The notes beneath the pieces are model-generated. The model made no database searches, was not told where the DNA came from, and saw only the letters and a program-made list of their open reading frames with translations. From contig CACZKM010000004.1 in NCBI GenBank assembly GCA_902781745.1, positions 1-56,200 of the forward strand: 56,200 bases of DNA, written 5' to 3'. This document shows, one piece after another, positions 1 through 7,576 of the stretch. Source of the stretch: Oscillospiraceae bacterium. Its GTDB lineage: Bacteria; Bacillota; Clostridia; Oscillospirales; Oscillospiraceae. Made by a program: the position numbers and the translations under genes. The stretch's first letter is position 1. The number at the start of each line of letters is the position of its first letter.

Positions 1-22
1 TGAAGCTCTTTTCGTAGGTCAT
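1..22 (-). CDS. 5' end of an unidentified gene (partial)
   Basis: Only the first seven codons (MTYEKSF) fall in the window; the gene runs leftwards out of it. The start is an ATG at 20-22 preceded on the minus strand by a purine-rich GGAAGG stretch. A TATGAT-like -10 lies about 30 nt upstream (51-56), without a convincing -35. Too little is visible for identification. Confidence 0.4.
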
Positions 23-192
23 CTTCCGCACCTTCCTTTCCTTCTATTCTATCATACTTTTGGTGCGTTTTCTGACTCTACGAAAATGGTAGCACTCCAG
101 TTTCGCTGTGTCTTTTTTGCGTCGTGATTTTTCTGTGAGAACCACTCTGCCTCTCAAAACCAAGAATTGACTCCCCTAAAGACTTATTTTGT

Positions 193-1038
193 CTACATCA
201 TCAGCCCAAGCCGTGCGACCCTTTGCAAATGCTCCCGCCCCGTGGAGCGCAGGTAGATCCTGGTGGTCTCGATGCTGCTGTGGCCCAGCACGTCGGCCAG
301 CATGACCACATCCCGACAGGCTCAATAGAAAGTCTGGGCAAAAAGATGCCGCAGGTTATGGGGAAAGACCTTGACAGGCTCTACCCCCGCTCTGCTGCAC
401 AGACTCTTCATCTCTGACCAAATCTGTTTTCTGGATAGTCCCCTCCCGCCTTTGGTGAGAAAGATCTCGCCAGAGGCGATTTTATTATTTCCGGCATATT
501 TCAGAAGCTTCCGGCAGAGACGGCCCGGCAGCAGGATCGTCCGGATCTTTCCCTTGAGCCGGATCTCCGCCCTCCGTGCTCTGGCCGCCTCCACGGTGAT
601 GTATCTCACCTCGCTGACCCGGATGCCAGTGGCGCAGATGGTCTCCAGCAGCAAGGCAAGACGCTGCCGCCCCTGGTCTTTCGCTGCGGCGACCAGACGA
701 AAGTACTCCTCCTTGGTCAGTTCCCGGCCCACGGCGCGAAACAGACGTCGTTGGATGCGCAGGGCCTTGACCTGGCAGTCCGTCCAGCCGAGGAACCGGA
801 AGAGCCGGTTGACAGACGCGAGGATGGCATTGACCGTCACCGAGGCATACCCAACTGCCACCAGAGACTCTTTCCAGGCCACCACCGCGGTCTTGTCCAC
901 AGGCCGGCCCGCCAGCCAGGCCATGAGCCGCCGGGCGTTGCGGAGATACAGCTCAATACTGCCTGGGGCGTACTCCTCCTGGCACAGGTGAGCAGCGAAA
1001 GACTGAATGTTTTCTTCTGTAAGCACATGGATTTGCAT
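193..1038 (-). pseudogene. Tyrosine recombinase (phage-type integrase), interrupted by in-frame TGA
   Basis: A 281-codon XerC/D-like integrase reading frame. The N-terminal SAM-like core-binding domain covers about residues 1-100. The catalytic domain follows, with the Arg in TGIRVSEV, a Lys around LKGKIR and the HNLRH box. After FAQTFY an in-frame TGA (322-324) stops translation. The same frame then continues without a frameshift through ACRDVVMLADVLGHSSIETT and RIYL to a natural TAG at 193-195. The lost part carries the LGH histidine and the nucleophilic tyrosine, so the 238-aa product should be inactive unless the stop is read through. The single nonsense change in an otherwise well-kept frame suggests recent decay. 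It was probably a mobilising enzyme of an element in the left part of the window. Confidence 0.85.
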
Positions 1039-1186
1039 AGACGTGAGACCTTCTTCTTGAACTTGGCCTATTCATTATAATATGTGAGGATTTCTCCGGC
1101 TCACGGTTCCGAATCGATCTTCCTGATACCCCAAGGCAGCCCGAATCCGATCCTGCCTACAACTGAAATACATACTATAAATAGGA

Positions 1187-1220
1187 AGCTCTCTGGAATC
1201 ATCAACAGTTCCAGAGAGCT
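1187..1220 (+). promoter_or_regulatory. 12-bp stem leader hairpin upstream of the DUF3846 gene
   Basis: AGCTCTCTGGAA (1187-1198) and its exact complement (1209-1220) flank a 10-nt loop. The hairpin ends about 10 nt before the GGAGG of the next gene, with a TATAAA-like box just upstream. It could block read-through from upstream, act as an attenuator or stabilise the transcript. Confidence 0.6.
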
Positions 1221-1244
1221 ATTTCCATTTTGGAGGTATCTGTT

Positions 1245-1613
1245 ATGACCGTTGTTATCGTGGAACCCTGCAAAGCCCCTGATCAGAAGGAAATAGACGC
1301 AAGCTTGGAAGCTATGCAGCAGATCGTCGGCGGTTTGATCCAGGCCATCTACCCTTTTGAGGAATCTATAGCCCTGATCTGCAACGAAGAGGACAAACTG
1401 ACAGGCTTGCCGCCCAATCGAGCGCTGCGAGATGAAACCGGAAAAATCTATGATGTGGTCTGCGGCGCCTTCTTTCTCTGTGCCGCGCCCCCCGACAGTG
1501 AGAACTTCGAGAGCCTGACAGAAGACCAAATGGAGCGGTATGCCAAGCGATTCCAGCACCCTGAGGTTTTCCTTCGGGTCAATGGCGAAATCGTTGCCAT
1601 ACCAGTTCCATGA
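1245..1613 (+). CDS. DUF3846 domain protein
   Basis: A 122-aa protein of the DUF3846 type, a family of unknown function common on conjugative elements and plasmids of Firmicutes. The body shows the familiar layout: a short beta-rich start (TVVIVEP), a stretch about an index or page (GGLIQAIYPF), a central NEEDKLTGLPPNRAL segment and a conserved G-x-FF region (CGAFFLCA). The start is the ATG at 1245 with GGAGG ten bases upstream; an earlier in-frame TTG at 1230 would overlap that ribosome site and is rejected. It is the first gene of a four-gene co-directional set with the small protein, amidoligase and amidotransferase downstream. No enzymatic role can be read from it. Confidence 0.75.
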   Translation: MTVVIVEPCKAPDQKEIDASLEAMQQIVGGLIQAIYPFEESIALICNEEDKLTGLPPNRALRDETGKIYDVVCGAFFLCAAPPDSENFESLTEDQMERYAKRFQHPEVFLRVNGEIVAIPVP

Positions 1614-1655
1614 ACCCACCGGCCCAGCAAGAACGCGAACAGGAGGTGATGCAAG

Positions 1656-1847
1656 ATGATGGACAGGATCCTTGACCGAAACGCGCTGGACACATCGGTC
1701 AGCATAGCTGGCAGGCTTCCGATTCTTTCGGAGCCGAGAAACCCGCTGGCTCTCCCCGCGCCTAAGCTCAACGGCGCGGCGGAGCTGAAAATCAATCGGG
1801 ACAGCCTGGACTTTAAAGTCGCGGTCTCCCTGGACATGGGCAGATAA
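1656..1847 (+). CDS. Small 63-aa protein of the amidoligase cassette, unknown
   Basis: Starts MMDRILDRNALDTSVSIAG after a strong AGGAGGTGAT site and ends at the TAA at 1845. It is proline-rich in the middle (LPILSEPRNPLALPAPKL) and lacks a signal peptide, cysteine pairs or a membrane segment. I do not recognise the family. It lies 42 bp after the DUF3846 gene and 71 bp before the amidoligase, with a hairpin in the second gap. Its size and place make it a conceivable partner or substrate of the amidoligase, but nothing in the sequence proves that. Confidence 0.55.
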   Translation: MMDRILDRNALDTSVSIAGRLPILSEPRNPLALPAPKLNGAAELKINRDSLDFKVAVSLDMGR

Positions 1848-1861
1848 TGCCCAAGTACAAC

Positions 1862-1893
1862 AGCCCCCGAGGATTCGAACGTCCTCGGGGGCT
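1862..1893 (+). promoter_or_regulatory. 12-bp stem hairpin in the leader of the amidoligase gene
   Basis: AGCCCCCGAGGA (1862-1873) pairs perfectly with 1882-1893 around the loop TTCGAACG. It ends 25 nt before the ATG at 1919 and is followed by TTCTCAGTTT, so it is GC-rich enough to act as a partial terminator or attenuator between the small gene and the amidoligase. Confidence 0.6.
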
Positions 1894-1918
1894 TTCTCAG
1901 TTTATGGAGGTTTTGATT

Positions 1919-3028
1919 ATGAACGAACACATTTGCTCAGTCTGCGGCTGTGTCATCGAGGAAGAAGACCACCGAAGGTTTGACGGACAGGACATTTGCG
2001 CTGACTGCCTGGATGATAACACCTATACCTGCGCCTGCTGCGGCGAGCGCATCTGGAACGAGGACGATGCCGGCGAAGGCTATATTCACCTCTGCCAAAG
2101 CTGCCGGGATCACCGTTATACCACATGCGAAAGCTGTGGCCGTCTCATCCATTACGACGATGCGTATTACGATGATGATGACGATGAAGATGGCCCGTAC
2201 TGTTACGACTGCTATAACCGGCACCGGGATAACCGTGTCATACAAAACTATTACTACAAGCCGGAGCCGGTTTTCTTTGGGGACGGACCACGCTATTTTG
2301 GCGTAGAGCTGGAAATCGACGGAGGTGGCGAAAGCAACAGCAATGCCGAGTTGATTTTAGACCGGGCCAACGACAACGGCACGGAGGTCATGTACGCCAA
2401 GCACGACGGTTCTCTGGATGACGGGTTTGAGCTGGTCACGCACCCGCTCTCTTTTGCGTACCACATGAACGAGTTCCCCTGGCCCTCCGTTTTAAACGAG
2501 GCCCGACAGTTGGGGTATCTGTCCCACCGCGCCAACACATGCGGCCTGCACATCCATGTCAGCAGAGATGCCTTTGGGGAGACAAGGGCTGAACAGGAGC
2601 CCTGTATTGCTCGGGTCCTGTACTTCGTGGAGAAGAATTGGGAGGAGCTCCTGAAGTTCAGCCGCAGAACGCCCCGCCAGCTGGAACGCTGGGCTGCCCG
2701 GTATGGGCTAAAGGAGAATCCGTTGGACATTCTGGATCACGCCAAGAAGGGCTACCACGCCGGACGGTACACCTGCGTCAACCTGGAAAACAGTGACACC
2801 ATCGAATTTCGAATGTTCCGTGGGACGCTGAAGCTCAATACCCTGCTGGCCACGATCCAAATGGTGGACCGCATCTGTGACGTAGCACTCAACCTGACGG
2901 ACGAGGAAGTCAAGGCCATGTCGTGGACCACCTTCGTCAGCGGTTGTACCAGGCCGGAGCTGGTCCAGTATTTGAAGGAGCGGCGTCTCTATATCAATGA
3001 GCCCATCGACACGGAAGAGGAGGTATAA
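1919..3028 (+). CDS. Zinc-finger amidoligase (Amidoligase_2 family)
   Basis: A 369-aa protein with two parts. Residues 1-105 hold three CxxC...CxxC zinc-binding pairs (CSVC/CADC, CACC/CQSC, CESC/CYDC) and a run of about ten acidic residues. From about residue 115 on it matches the glutamine-synthetase/GCS-fold amidoligase family: FGVELEIDGG, KHDGSLDDGFELVTHP, TCGLHIHVSRD and NSDTIEFRMFRGTL, the acidic and His residues being those expected to bind Mg-ATP. Such enzymes are predicted to join an amine to a carboxylate, probably on a peptide or protein. The start was chosen at ATG 1919 (TATGGAGG upstream); the longer frame from 1847 would read through the leader hairpin. The class II amidotransferase begins 4 nt after the stop, which fits ammonia or glutamine handling by the pair. 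Confidence 0.85.
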   Translation: MNEHICSVCGCVIEEEDHRRFDGQDICADCLDDNTYTCACCGERIWNEDDAGEGYIHLCQSCRDHRYTTCESCGRLIHYDDAYYDDDDDEDGPYCYDCYNRHRDNRVIQNYYYKPEPVFFGDGPRYFGVELEIDGGGESNSNAELILDRANDNGTEVMYAKHDGSLDDGFELVTHPLSFAYHMNEFPWPSVLNEARQLGYLSHRANTCGLHIHVSRDAFGETRAEQEPCIARVLYFVEKNWEELLKFSRRTPRQLERWAARYGLKENPLDILDHAKKGYHAGRYTCVNLENSDTIEFRMFRGTLKLNTLLATIQMVDRICDVALNLTDEEVKAMSWTTFVSGCTRPELVQYLKERRLYINEPIDTEEEV

Positions 3029-3032
3029 TACA

Positions 3033-3971
3033 ATGTGCTGTCTTTTCGGAATGATTGACTATGGACAAAACTTCACTGGCACGCAGAAGAGCAAGATCCT
3101 TGCCATCCTTGCCCGAGAGTGCGAGGCGAGAGGCACTGACGCAACGGGGATTGCCTACAACCACGCCGGCAAACTCCGAATCTACAAACGGCCGCTGCCC
3201 GCTCGCCGGATGAGATTTCATATCCCGAACGGAGTTTCAGTCATTATGGGGCATACGCGTATGACTACCCAGGGGAACGCTAAAAACAACCAAAACAATC
3301 ACCCGTTCGCTGGCAACACTCCTGTCGGCGGCTTTGCATTGGCTCACAACGGCGTTTTGTACAATGATCACTGGCTACGGAGTTCGCTCAAGTTACCGAA
3401 GACAGAGATTGAAACGGACAGCTATGTGGCGGTTCAGCTTATCGAAAAAAAGAAAACCCTCGACTTCGACAGCCTGCGTTACATGGCCGAAGAAGTTGAG
3501 GGCTCTTTCTGTTTTACGGTGTTGGATTCCGCAGACAATCTGCATTTTGTCAAAGGAGACAACCCCCTCTGCCTGTACCACTATCCCAAGCTGGGCCTGT
3601 ACCTCTATGCCTCCACAGAAGCGATCCTGACCAAGGCCCTTCGGGGAATGGGCAACCGCTTCGGTCAGCCGGTCAAGGTCCCGCTGGAAGCCGGAGATAT
3701 CCTGAAAATCGATCCTAACGGGAACCAGGAGCGGGGCAGCTTTGACGCCAGCTTACTGTATTTCCGGTACTACCGTCCGCTTAGCCCAGCCTACAGCTTT
3801 GACGGAAACTGCTGTCCGGCTGTGGCCGACGAATTTGAGGCCGCTTATATCGACGAGTTGAAAACCTTTGCCCGTTACTATGGATACGAAGAGGAGTTGG
3901 TGGACACCTGGCTTCAGGACGGGTTTACAACGGATGACATTGAGGATTTTCTTTACTGCGGCGAGATGTAG
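3033..3971 (+). CDS. Class II glutamine amidotransferase
   Basis: A 312-aa Ntn-hydrolase-type amidotransferase. After Met removal Cys2 (MCCLFGM) would be the nucleophile. Further family marks are the R-G-T-D-A-T-G-I-A loop, HTRMTTQGN, NNHPF, LAHNGVLYND and TDSYVAV, ending in EGSFCFTVLD. These residues bind glutamine in GATase II domains, so ammonia release from glutamine is the likely half-reaction. No synthase domain is attached, so it needs a partner; the amidoligase 4 nt upstream is the obvious one. The start at 3033 places Cys at position 2 and has GAGGAGG upstream; the earlier frame start (2997) would bury the nucleophile. A similar C-terminus recurs as a scrap at 5886-5954. Confidence 0.85.
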   Translation: MCCLFGMIDYGQNFTGTQKSKILAILARECEARGTDATGIAYNHAGKLRIYKRPLPARRMRFHIPNGVSVIMGHTRMTTQGNAKNNQNNHPFAGNTPVGGFALAHNGVLYNDHWLRSSLKLPKTEIETDSYVAVQLIEKKKTLDFDSLRYMAEEVEGSFCFTVLDSADNLHFVKGDNPLCLYHYPKLGLYLYASTEAILTKALRGMGNRFGQPVKVPLEAGDILKIDPNGNQERGSFDASLLYFRYYRPLSPAYSFDGNCCPAVADEFEAAYIDELKTFARYYGYEEELVDTWLQDGFTTDDIEDFLYCGEM

Positions 3972-4119
3972 CATTCCCCAAAACGATCGTTTGCAAGGCT
4001 GACTTCATAGAGGTGAAAACAATGGGTTATCAAGCATGTTTCCCTGTGACTAAAAGGCTGTCGATATCCTGATATGCGTTTTCGATCCGCTTGGTGTAAC
4101 ATCCCCAGTCCTGCTGTTC

Positions 4120-5769
4120 TTATTTCAACTTATACTTTGCGTAACGACCCCGATTGACAGGAACCAGAAGGTCCTGCTGCACCAGGCTTTTCAGCAATGT
4201 ATATGCCTTGTGGTCTTTTACGTGCAGTAAATTCACAACATCTGCTCGGGAAATGAATTCGTTGCTTCGAGCCAAATCGAGGATCAGTTCAGGATATCTC
4301 AGTTCATCAATGTCTTTCTGCCGGACATATCCGATTTTGTTCGGTTTATCATAAAACAGTTTCGGTGAGAGCGTATAATTCCTGCCTCTGCCGCCTCCAT
4401 ATGCTTCGACCAATCCGGCGTTGACCGCCTGATCGATCACAGTCTTTACAAGCGCTTCGCTCAAATTCAGGGAAGACGCGAGTTGCTTGACATCGCTCCG
4501 CGGGAGCAAGCGCAATTGGTTAAGAACAAGAAGCATTGGAAGCGGCAGAGGACGTCCAAGTCGGTTTTGTTCCTCGGCAATGATCTTTGTCATTTGTACA
4601 TCTGGATCAGAGCGAGGGATAAACAGAGAAACGGTGGCGGAAGTTGAAGCACTGTAATCCGGCAATCTTCTTCCGTAGATGAGAGAGCCCTCATAAATTC
4701 GGTCGATGCCTCTGCCTGTTCGTTCTGCAAGACCGACTCTCTTCAAGGCATCTGCCAGAAGGGGATTCCGTCCATGGGGTTCCGCTGTTAATAGGTTCTG
4801 CAGGGTGACACCTTCAATAAAACCACCGGGATTTGCCACAGTGAGACCTTCATCCGTGACAGCCATCCGTATACGCCCCATTTTCGTGTAATCTCTATGG
4901 CTGAATGCGTTTACGATCGCTTCTCGCAAGGCGCGATGATCAAAGCAGGGGGCAGACATTCTGAACAACCCCATTTGAAGCTCCTGTTCGGGATTCCAGG
5001 CCGCTGCATAAGAGGACAACTTCTCGATAGCTGCTAAGACAGGAAGCACAAAGTCGTCGTTTACTCTGATGCTGGTGCCTTCAAGGACCTGAAAAGCGAC
5101 TGTTTCCGTCGGTACAAACCGTTTAATGCTTTCTGTCCTTCCTGTCATCAAGATCCCGGCGATTGTTGGATGTAATATGTCGCCCTGCTCTCTGGCGAAA
5201 CCAAGGGCCTTTAGCAGTTCCTCATCGCCAAGCTCCAGCAATGCTTTTTCTCCGTCATAAGAAAGTATGAGTTTCCTGAGGCGTTCTATCTCCAGCGGAT
5301 CGATATCCTGCAGGGTAGCTTCCGCAATCACCATAGCGGAATAATCCAGCAAACGGAGATCAGACAGGCGGGTTGCAATTTCTGTGGGATACATGGGGAC
5401 ATTTTCAGGTGTGTTATCACTTTTCATCCGCCGGCGCAGAATCTTACCGGAGCTAGTAGCGACGATTCCGCCATAGGCTTTCGGAACGGAGATCTTCAGA
5501 ACCGGGTGGATTTCCTCTATGATCTCTGCGCGGACAGAGATAGGAGGCACTGTGTGGTTTGCGATATATGCGCTTAAAAAAATGGGATTGGAATGATCTT
5601 TATGCACACCGGTGATCGATCCGTCATCTTCGACGCCAAGATACAGGTTGCCCCCGTCAGTATTCGCAAAGGCAACTACGTCATCAAACAGATCAGAATC
5701 GCCATACTTTTTGAGATCGCTTTTAAATTCTACCGTGAGGGTTTCCTTGTCGGGGATTGTCCTAGCCAT
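4120..5769 (-). CDS. AlbA_2/Schlafen-like regulator with HATPase_c_4 and winged-helix C-terminus
   Basis: A 549-aa COG2865-type protein annotated elsewhere as putative transcriptional regulator or RNA-binding protein. The AlbA_2 domain covers about residues 1-125 (VEFKSDLKK, FANTDGGNLYLGVEDDG). A GHKL-type ATP-binding region follows near 280-370 (REAIVNAFSHRDY, NPGGFIEGV). The C-terminal third has two winged-helix-like stretches (SDVKQLASSLNLSEALV, SRADVVNLLHVKDHKAYTLL). The ATG at 5769 has GGAGGTG eight bases upstream and sits directly below a consensus promoter; the frame is open further upstream but that part is arginine-rich and overlaps the promoter. The promoter contains four GCGTT repeats, suggesting autoregulation. 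Beyond the TAA the frame continues 28 codons as plausible protein (see findings). Confidence 0.8.
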   Translation of the reverse strand: MARTIPDKETLTVEFKSDLKKYGDSDLFDDVVAFANTDGGNLYLGVEDDGSITGVHKDHSNPIFLSAYIANHTVPPISVRAEIIEEIHPVLKISVPKAYGGIVATSSGKILRRRMKSDNTPENVPMYPTEIATRLSDLRLLDYSAMVIAEATLQDIDPLEIERLRKLILSYDGEKALLELGDEELLKALGFAREQGDILHPTIAGILMTGRTESIKRFVPTETVAFQVLEGTSIRVNDDFVLPVLAAIEKLSSYAAAWNPEQELQMGLFRMSAPCFDHRALREAIVNAFSHRDYTKMGRIRMAVTDEGLTVANPGGFIEGVTLQNLLTAEPHGRNPLLADALKRVGLAERTGRGIDRIYEGSLIYGRRLPDYSASTSATVSLFIPRSDPDVQMTKIIAEEQNRLGRPLPLPMLLVLNQLRLLPRSDVKQLASSLNLSEALVKTVIDQAVNAGLVEAYGGGRGRNYTLSPKLFYDKPNKIGYVRQKDIDELRYPELILDLARSNEFISRADVVNLLHVKDHKAYTLLKSLVQQDLLVPVNRGRYAKYKLK

Positions 5770-5778
5770 TAAATACAC

Positions 5779-5842
5779 CTCCAACGCAAGTTTAACGCAA
5801 AAACGCGTTGGAGTCAATCGACTTATCGCACAAATGCGTTGG
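5779..5842 (-). promoter_or_regulatory. Promoter and repeated operator of the AlbA_2 gene
   Basis: On the minus strand TTGACT (5812-5817) and TAAACT (5789-5794) are separated by 17 bp. Overlapping them are four copies of one motif: CCAACGCAA at 5781 and TTAACGCAA at 5792 in direct orientation 11 bp apart, and inverted copies CGCGTTGG (5804-5811) and TGCGTTGG (5835-5842). CTCCAACGC (5779-5787) and GCGTTGGAG (5805-5813) make a perfect inverted repeat. A repressor bound here would cover the whole promoter. Confidence 0.7.
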
Positions 5843-5885
5843 GCGCTGCGATACAGTCTACATGAAACGGAGATAACCGTTCTGC

Positions 5886-5954
5886 GCCAAGGTAGAACTG
5901 GCATTTCAGAACGGGATTCCCTCCGATGATATCGAAGCTTTCCTGTACTGCTGA
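5886..5954 (+). pseudogene. 3' remnant of a second class II amidotransferase gene
   Basis: Reading 5886-5954 gives AKVELAFQNGIPSDDIEAFL then YC and TGA. This matches the end of the intact amidotransferase at 3033-3971 (VDTWLQDGFTTDDIEDFLYC), position for position. Nothing upstream continues it; the AlbA_2 promoter lies there instead. It is a scrap of a related cassette. Confidence 0.6.
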
Positions 5955-5968
5955 GAGATGTGATCAAT

Positions 5969-6067
5969 CTCAATAGGGTATACCCATGTGAGACTATAAA
6001 AAAATGTCTCAATAGGGTCTCTGCGCGCATTTTGAGACGTCTCACGCGCTGTGGGGACCCTATTGAG
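5969..6067. repeat. Three copies of CTCAATAGGGT
   Basis: CTCAATAGGGT occurs at 5969-5979 and 6008-6018, and inverted (ACCCTATTGAG) at 6057-6067. A GAGACGTCTC palindrome lies between the last two. The copies sit between the AlbA_2 promoter and the end of the broken fic gene, with no coding sequence of their own; operator or recombination-site use is possible. Confidence 0.5.
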
Positions 6068-6655
6068 TCACAGTATCATTTTTTCGAAGGCTTGTAGGAG
6101 AGTGTCCTGTATTCCGCTGGCGACATGGATCGTAGCGAGCATCAGCATATCGGGATCGATCAAGGAATAATCCAGGGAATACCCTGCACGCCTGGCCAGT
6201 TCTCGGAAAAACACGCGCTGTGTTCTTCCGTTTCCCTCTCTGAAAGGATGTAGGTAATTAATGCCGTTGTAGAAATCTGTGATTTCCTAAAGGAAAGACG
6301 GTCTGTCCAATCCCTGAAAATAATCCATTCCAGCTGCACGAGCGAACATTCTGTCTGCCAGTTCTTCGATTTCCTTTGACGGACAAAAACGGGTGTGCCG
6401 TTTGCTCACATCAACATCCCTAAGTTTTCCAGCCCAGTCGTAAAGCTGATCGAACAAAAACGCATGAAGGCGTTTATAGTAATCAAAACTGAACGGGTCC
6501 GGAAAAGGAGACATTTCATATTCTACGATCTTTGCGCTTACAATCAATGCTTCGACTTCATCAAGCTTCTGCTGCTGACGAATCCCAAATTTGTTGATCA
6601 ATACGGTAGTCCCTGGATAACAATGATTTTGGATAGGGTCTAAATCGTATGCCAT
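6068..6655 (-). pseudogene. Fic-family AMPylator toxin, interrupted by an in-frame TAG
   Basis: The frame starts MAYDLDPIQNHCYPGTTVLI with GGGAGAG upstream and runs 195 codons to TGA at 6068. It has the class I Fic layout: FGIRQQQKLDEVEALI, FDYYKRLHAFLFDQLYDWAG and, near the end, the catalytic loop HPFREGNGRTQR. An amber codon at 6287-6289, between RPSFL and EITDFY, lies 14 codons before that loop, so the 122-aa product would lack the active site. The reading frame is otherwise intact. An unbroken copy would transfer AMP to a target protein such as a topoisomerase subunit. The cognate antitoxin gene lies immediately upstream. Confidence 0.85.
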
Positions 6656-6660
6656 TCGGA

Positions 6661-6837
6661 TTACTCTCCCTTGTTGCCTAGCAACTGATCCACACACTCA
6701 CTTAAAGAGCGTTCACCATGAATCACAGCATCTATCATTTCCTGTATGGCAGAGGTTACATTCAAGCCCTCCATACGAGCGGACACAACTGCGTTTCGCA
6801 TGGAATCAAGCAAAGTCTGTTCCTGGAGTTCAGTCAT
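6661..6837 (-). CDS. VbhA-type Fic antitoxin
   Basis: A 58-aa helical protein (MTELQEQTLLDSMRNAVVSA start) ending 5 nt before the fic start codon. It carries SARMEG, matching the [S/T]xxxE[G/N] inhibitory motif by which class I antitoxins insert a Glu into the Fic ATP pocket. The ATG at 6837 is preceded by GGATGGTGAT at good spacing; another ATG at 6852 is possible. The antitoxin looks intact although its toxin is broken, so selection to keep it is probably relaxed. Confidence 0.75.
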   Translation of the reverse strand: MTELQEQTLLDSMRNAVVSARMEGLNVTSAIQEMIDAVIHGERSLSECVDQLLGNKGE

Positions 6838-6900
6838 AAGAAAAATCACCATCCTTACAGTTCAATCATAGCACATGTTAAAGGAGATGAAAAGCTAAAA

Positions 6901-7458
6901 GTGAAAATAGGATACATACGCGTCAGCACTCAGGAGCAGAACACGATCCGGCAGGAGGAACTGATGACTGCCCTGGGTGTGGACCAGATCTACATCGACC
7001 GCCTGAGCGGAAAGAACACCAACCGCCCGGAGCTCCAGAGCATGCTGGACTTTGTCCGTCAGGGTGATACCGTGGTCGTGGAATCCATCAGCCGCTTCGC
7101 CAGGAACACCCGCGACCTGCTGGAACTGGTGGAAAAACTGTCAGCAAAGGGTGTGGAGTTTGTCAGTCAAAAGGAGTCCATCGACACCTCCACTCCCACC
7201 GGCAAGTTCATGCTCACCGTCTTCGGCGCCGTAGCTGAACTGGAGCGGGAGTATATCCTTCAGCGCCAGCGGGAGGGGATCGACATCGCCAAGACCAACG
7301 GCGTTTACAAAGGTCGGAAGCCCATCGAGCCCCCTGGGTTTTCACAGGTGGTGGCTCGGTGGCGGCAGGGCGAAATCACCGCGGCAGCTGCGATGAAACA
7401 GCTTGGGATGAGCAAGGCGACCTTCTATCGAAAGCTGAAGCAGGCTGATTGGAAATAG
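6901..7458 (+). CDS. Small serine recombinase (resolvase/invertase family)
   Basis: 185 aa, the usual length for Tn3/Hin-type recombinases. The catalytic domain begins MKIGYIRVSTQEQNT with the nucleophilic Ser in RVST. It continues through YIDRLSGKNTNRPEL and VVVESISRFARNTRDLLEL and ends in the E helix (LEREYILQRQREGI). A short helix-turn-helix follows (AAAAMKQLGMSKATFYRKL). The start is the GTG at 6901 with AAAGGAGATG upstream. It is transcribed away from the fic antitoxin, 63 bp apart, and followed by hairpins and short repeats that may include its res site. Confidence 0.85.
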   Translation: MKIGYIRVSTQEQNTIRQEELMTALGVDQIYIDRLSGKNTNRPELQSMLDFVRQGDTVVVESISRFARNTRDLLELVEKLSAKGVEFVSQKESIDTSTPTGKFMLTVFGAVAELEREYILQRQREGIDIAKTNGVYKGRKPIEPPGFSQVVARWRQGEITAAAAMKQLGMSKATFYRKLKQADWK

Positions 7459-7576
7459 CTATGTTGTTCGGCGTGTAGAAAATGAAATGACGAGAGCCCA
7501 TGAGGACCATCGGGCTCTCAATCCCGCAGGGAAGGCAGTTATCGAGATGCGCTGTACCAGATCCGTGAAATACGGT

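Noticed and set aside
322-324. Recoding of the integrase TGA (selenocysteine or read-through)
   Set aside because: No selenocysteine hairpin or known recoding context follows, the site is not catalytic, and a plain nonsense mutation is simpler. The same applies to the amber codon in fic (6287).
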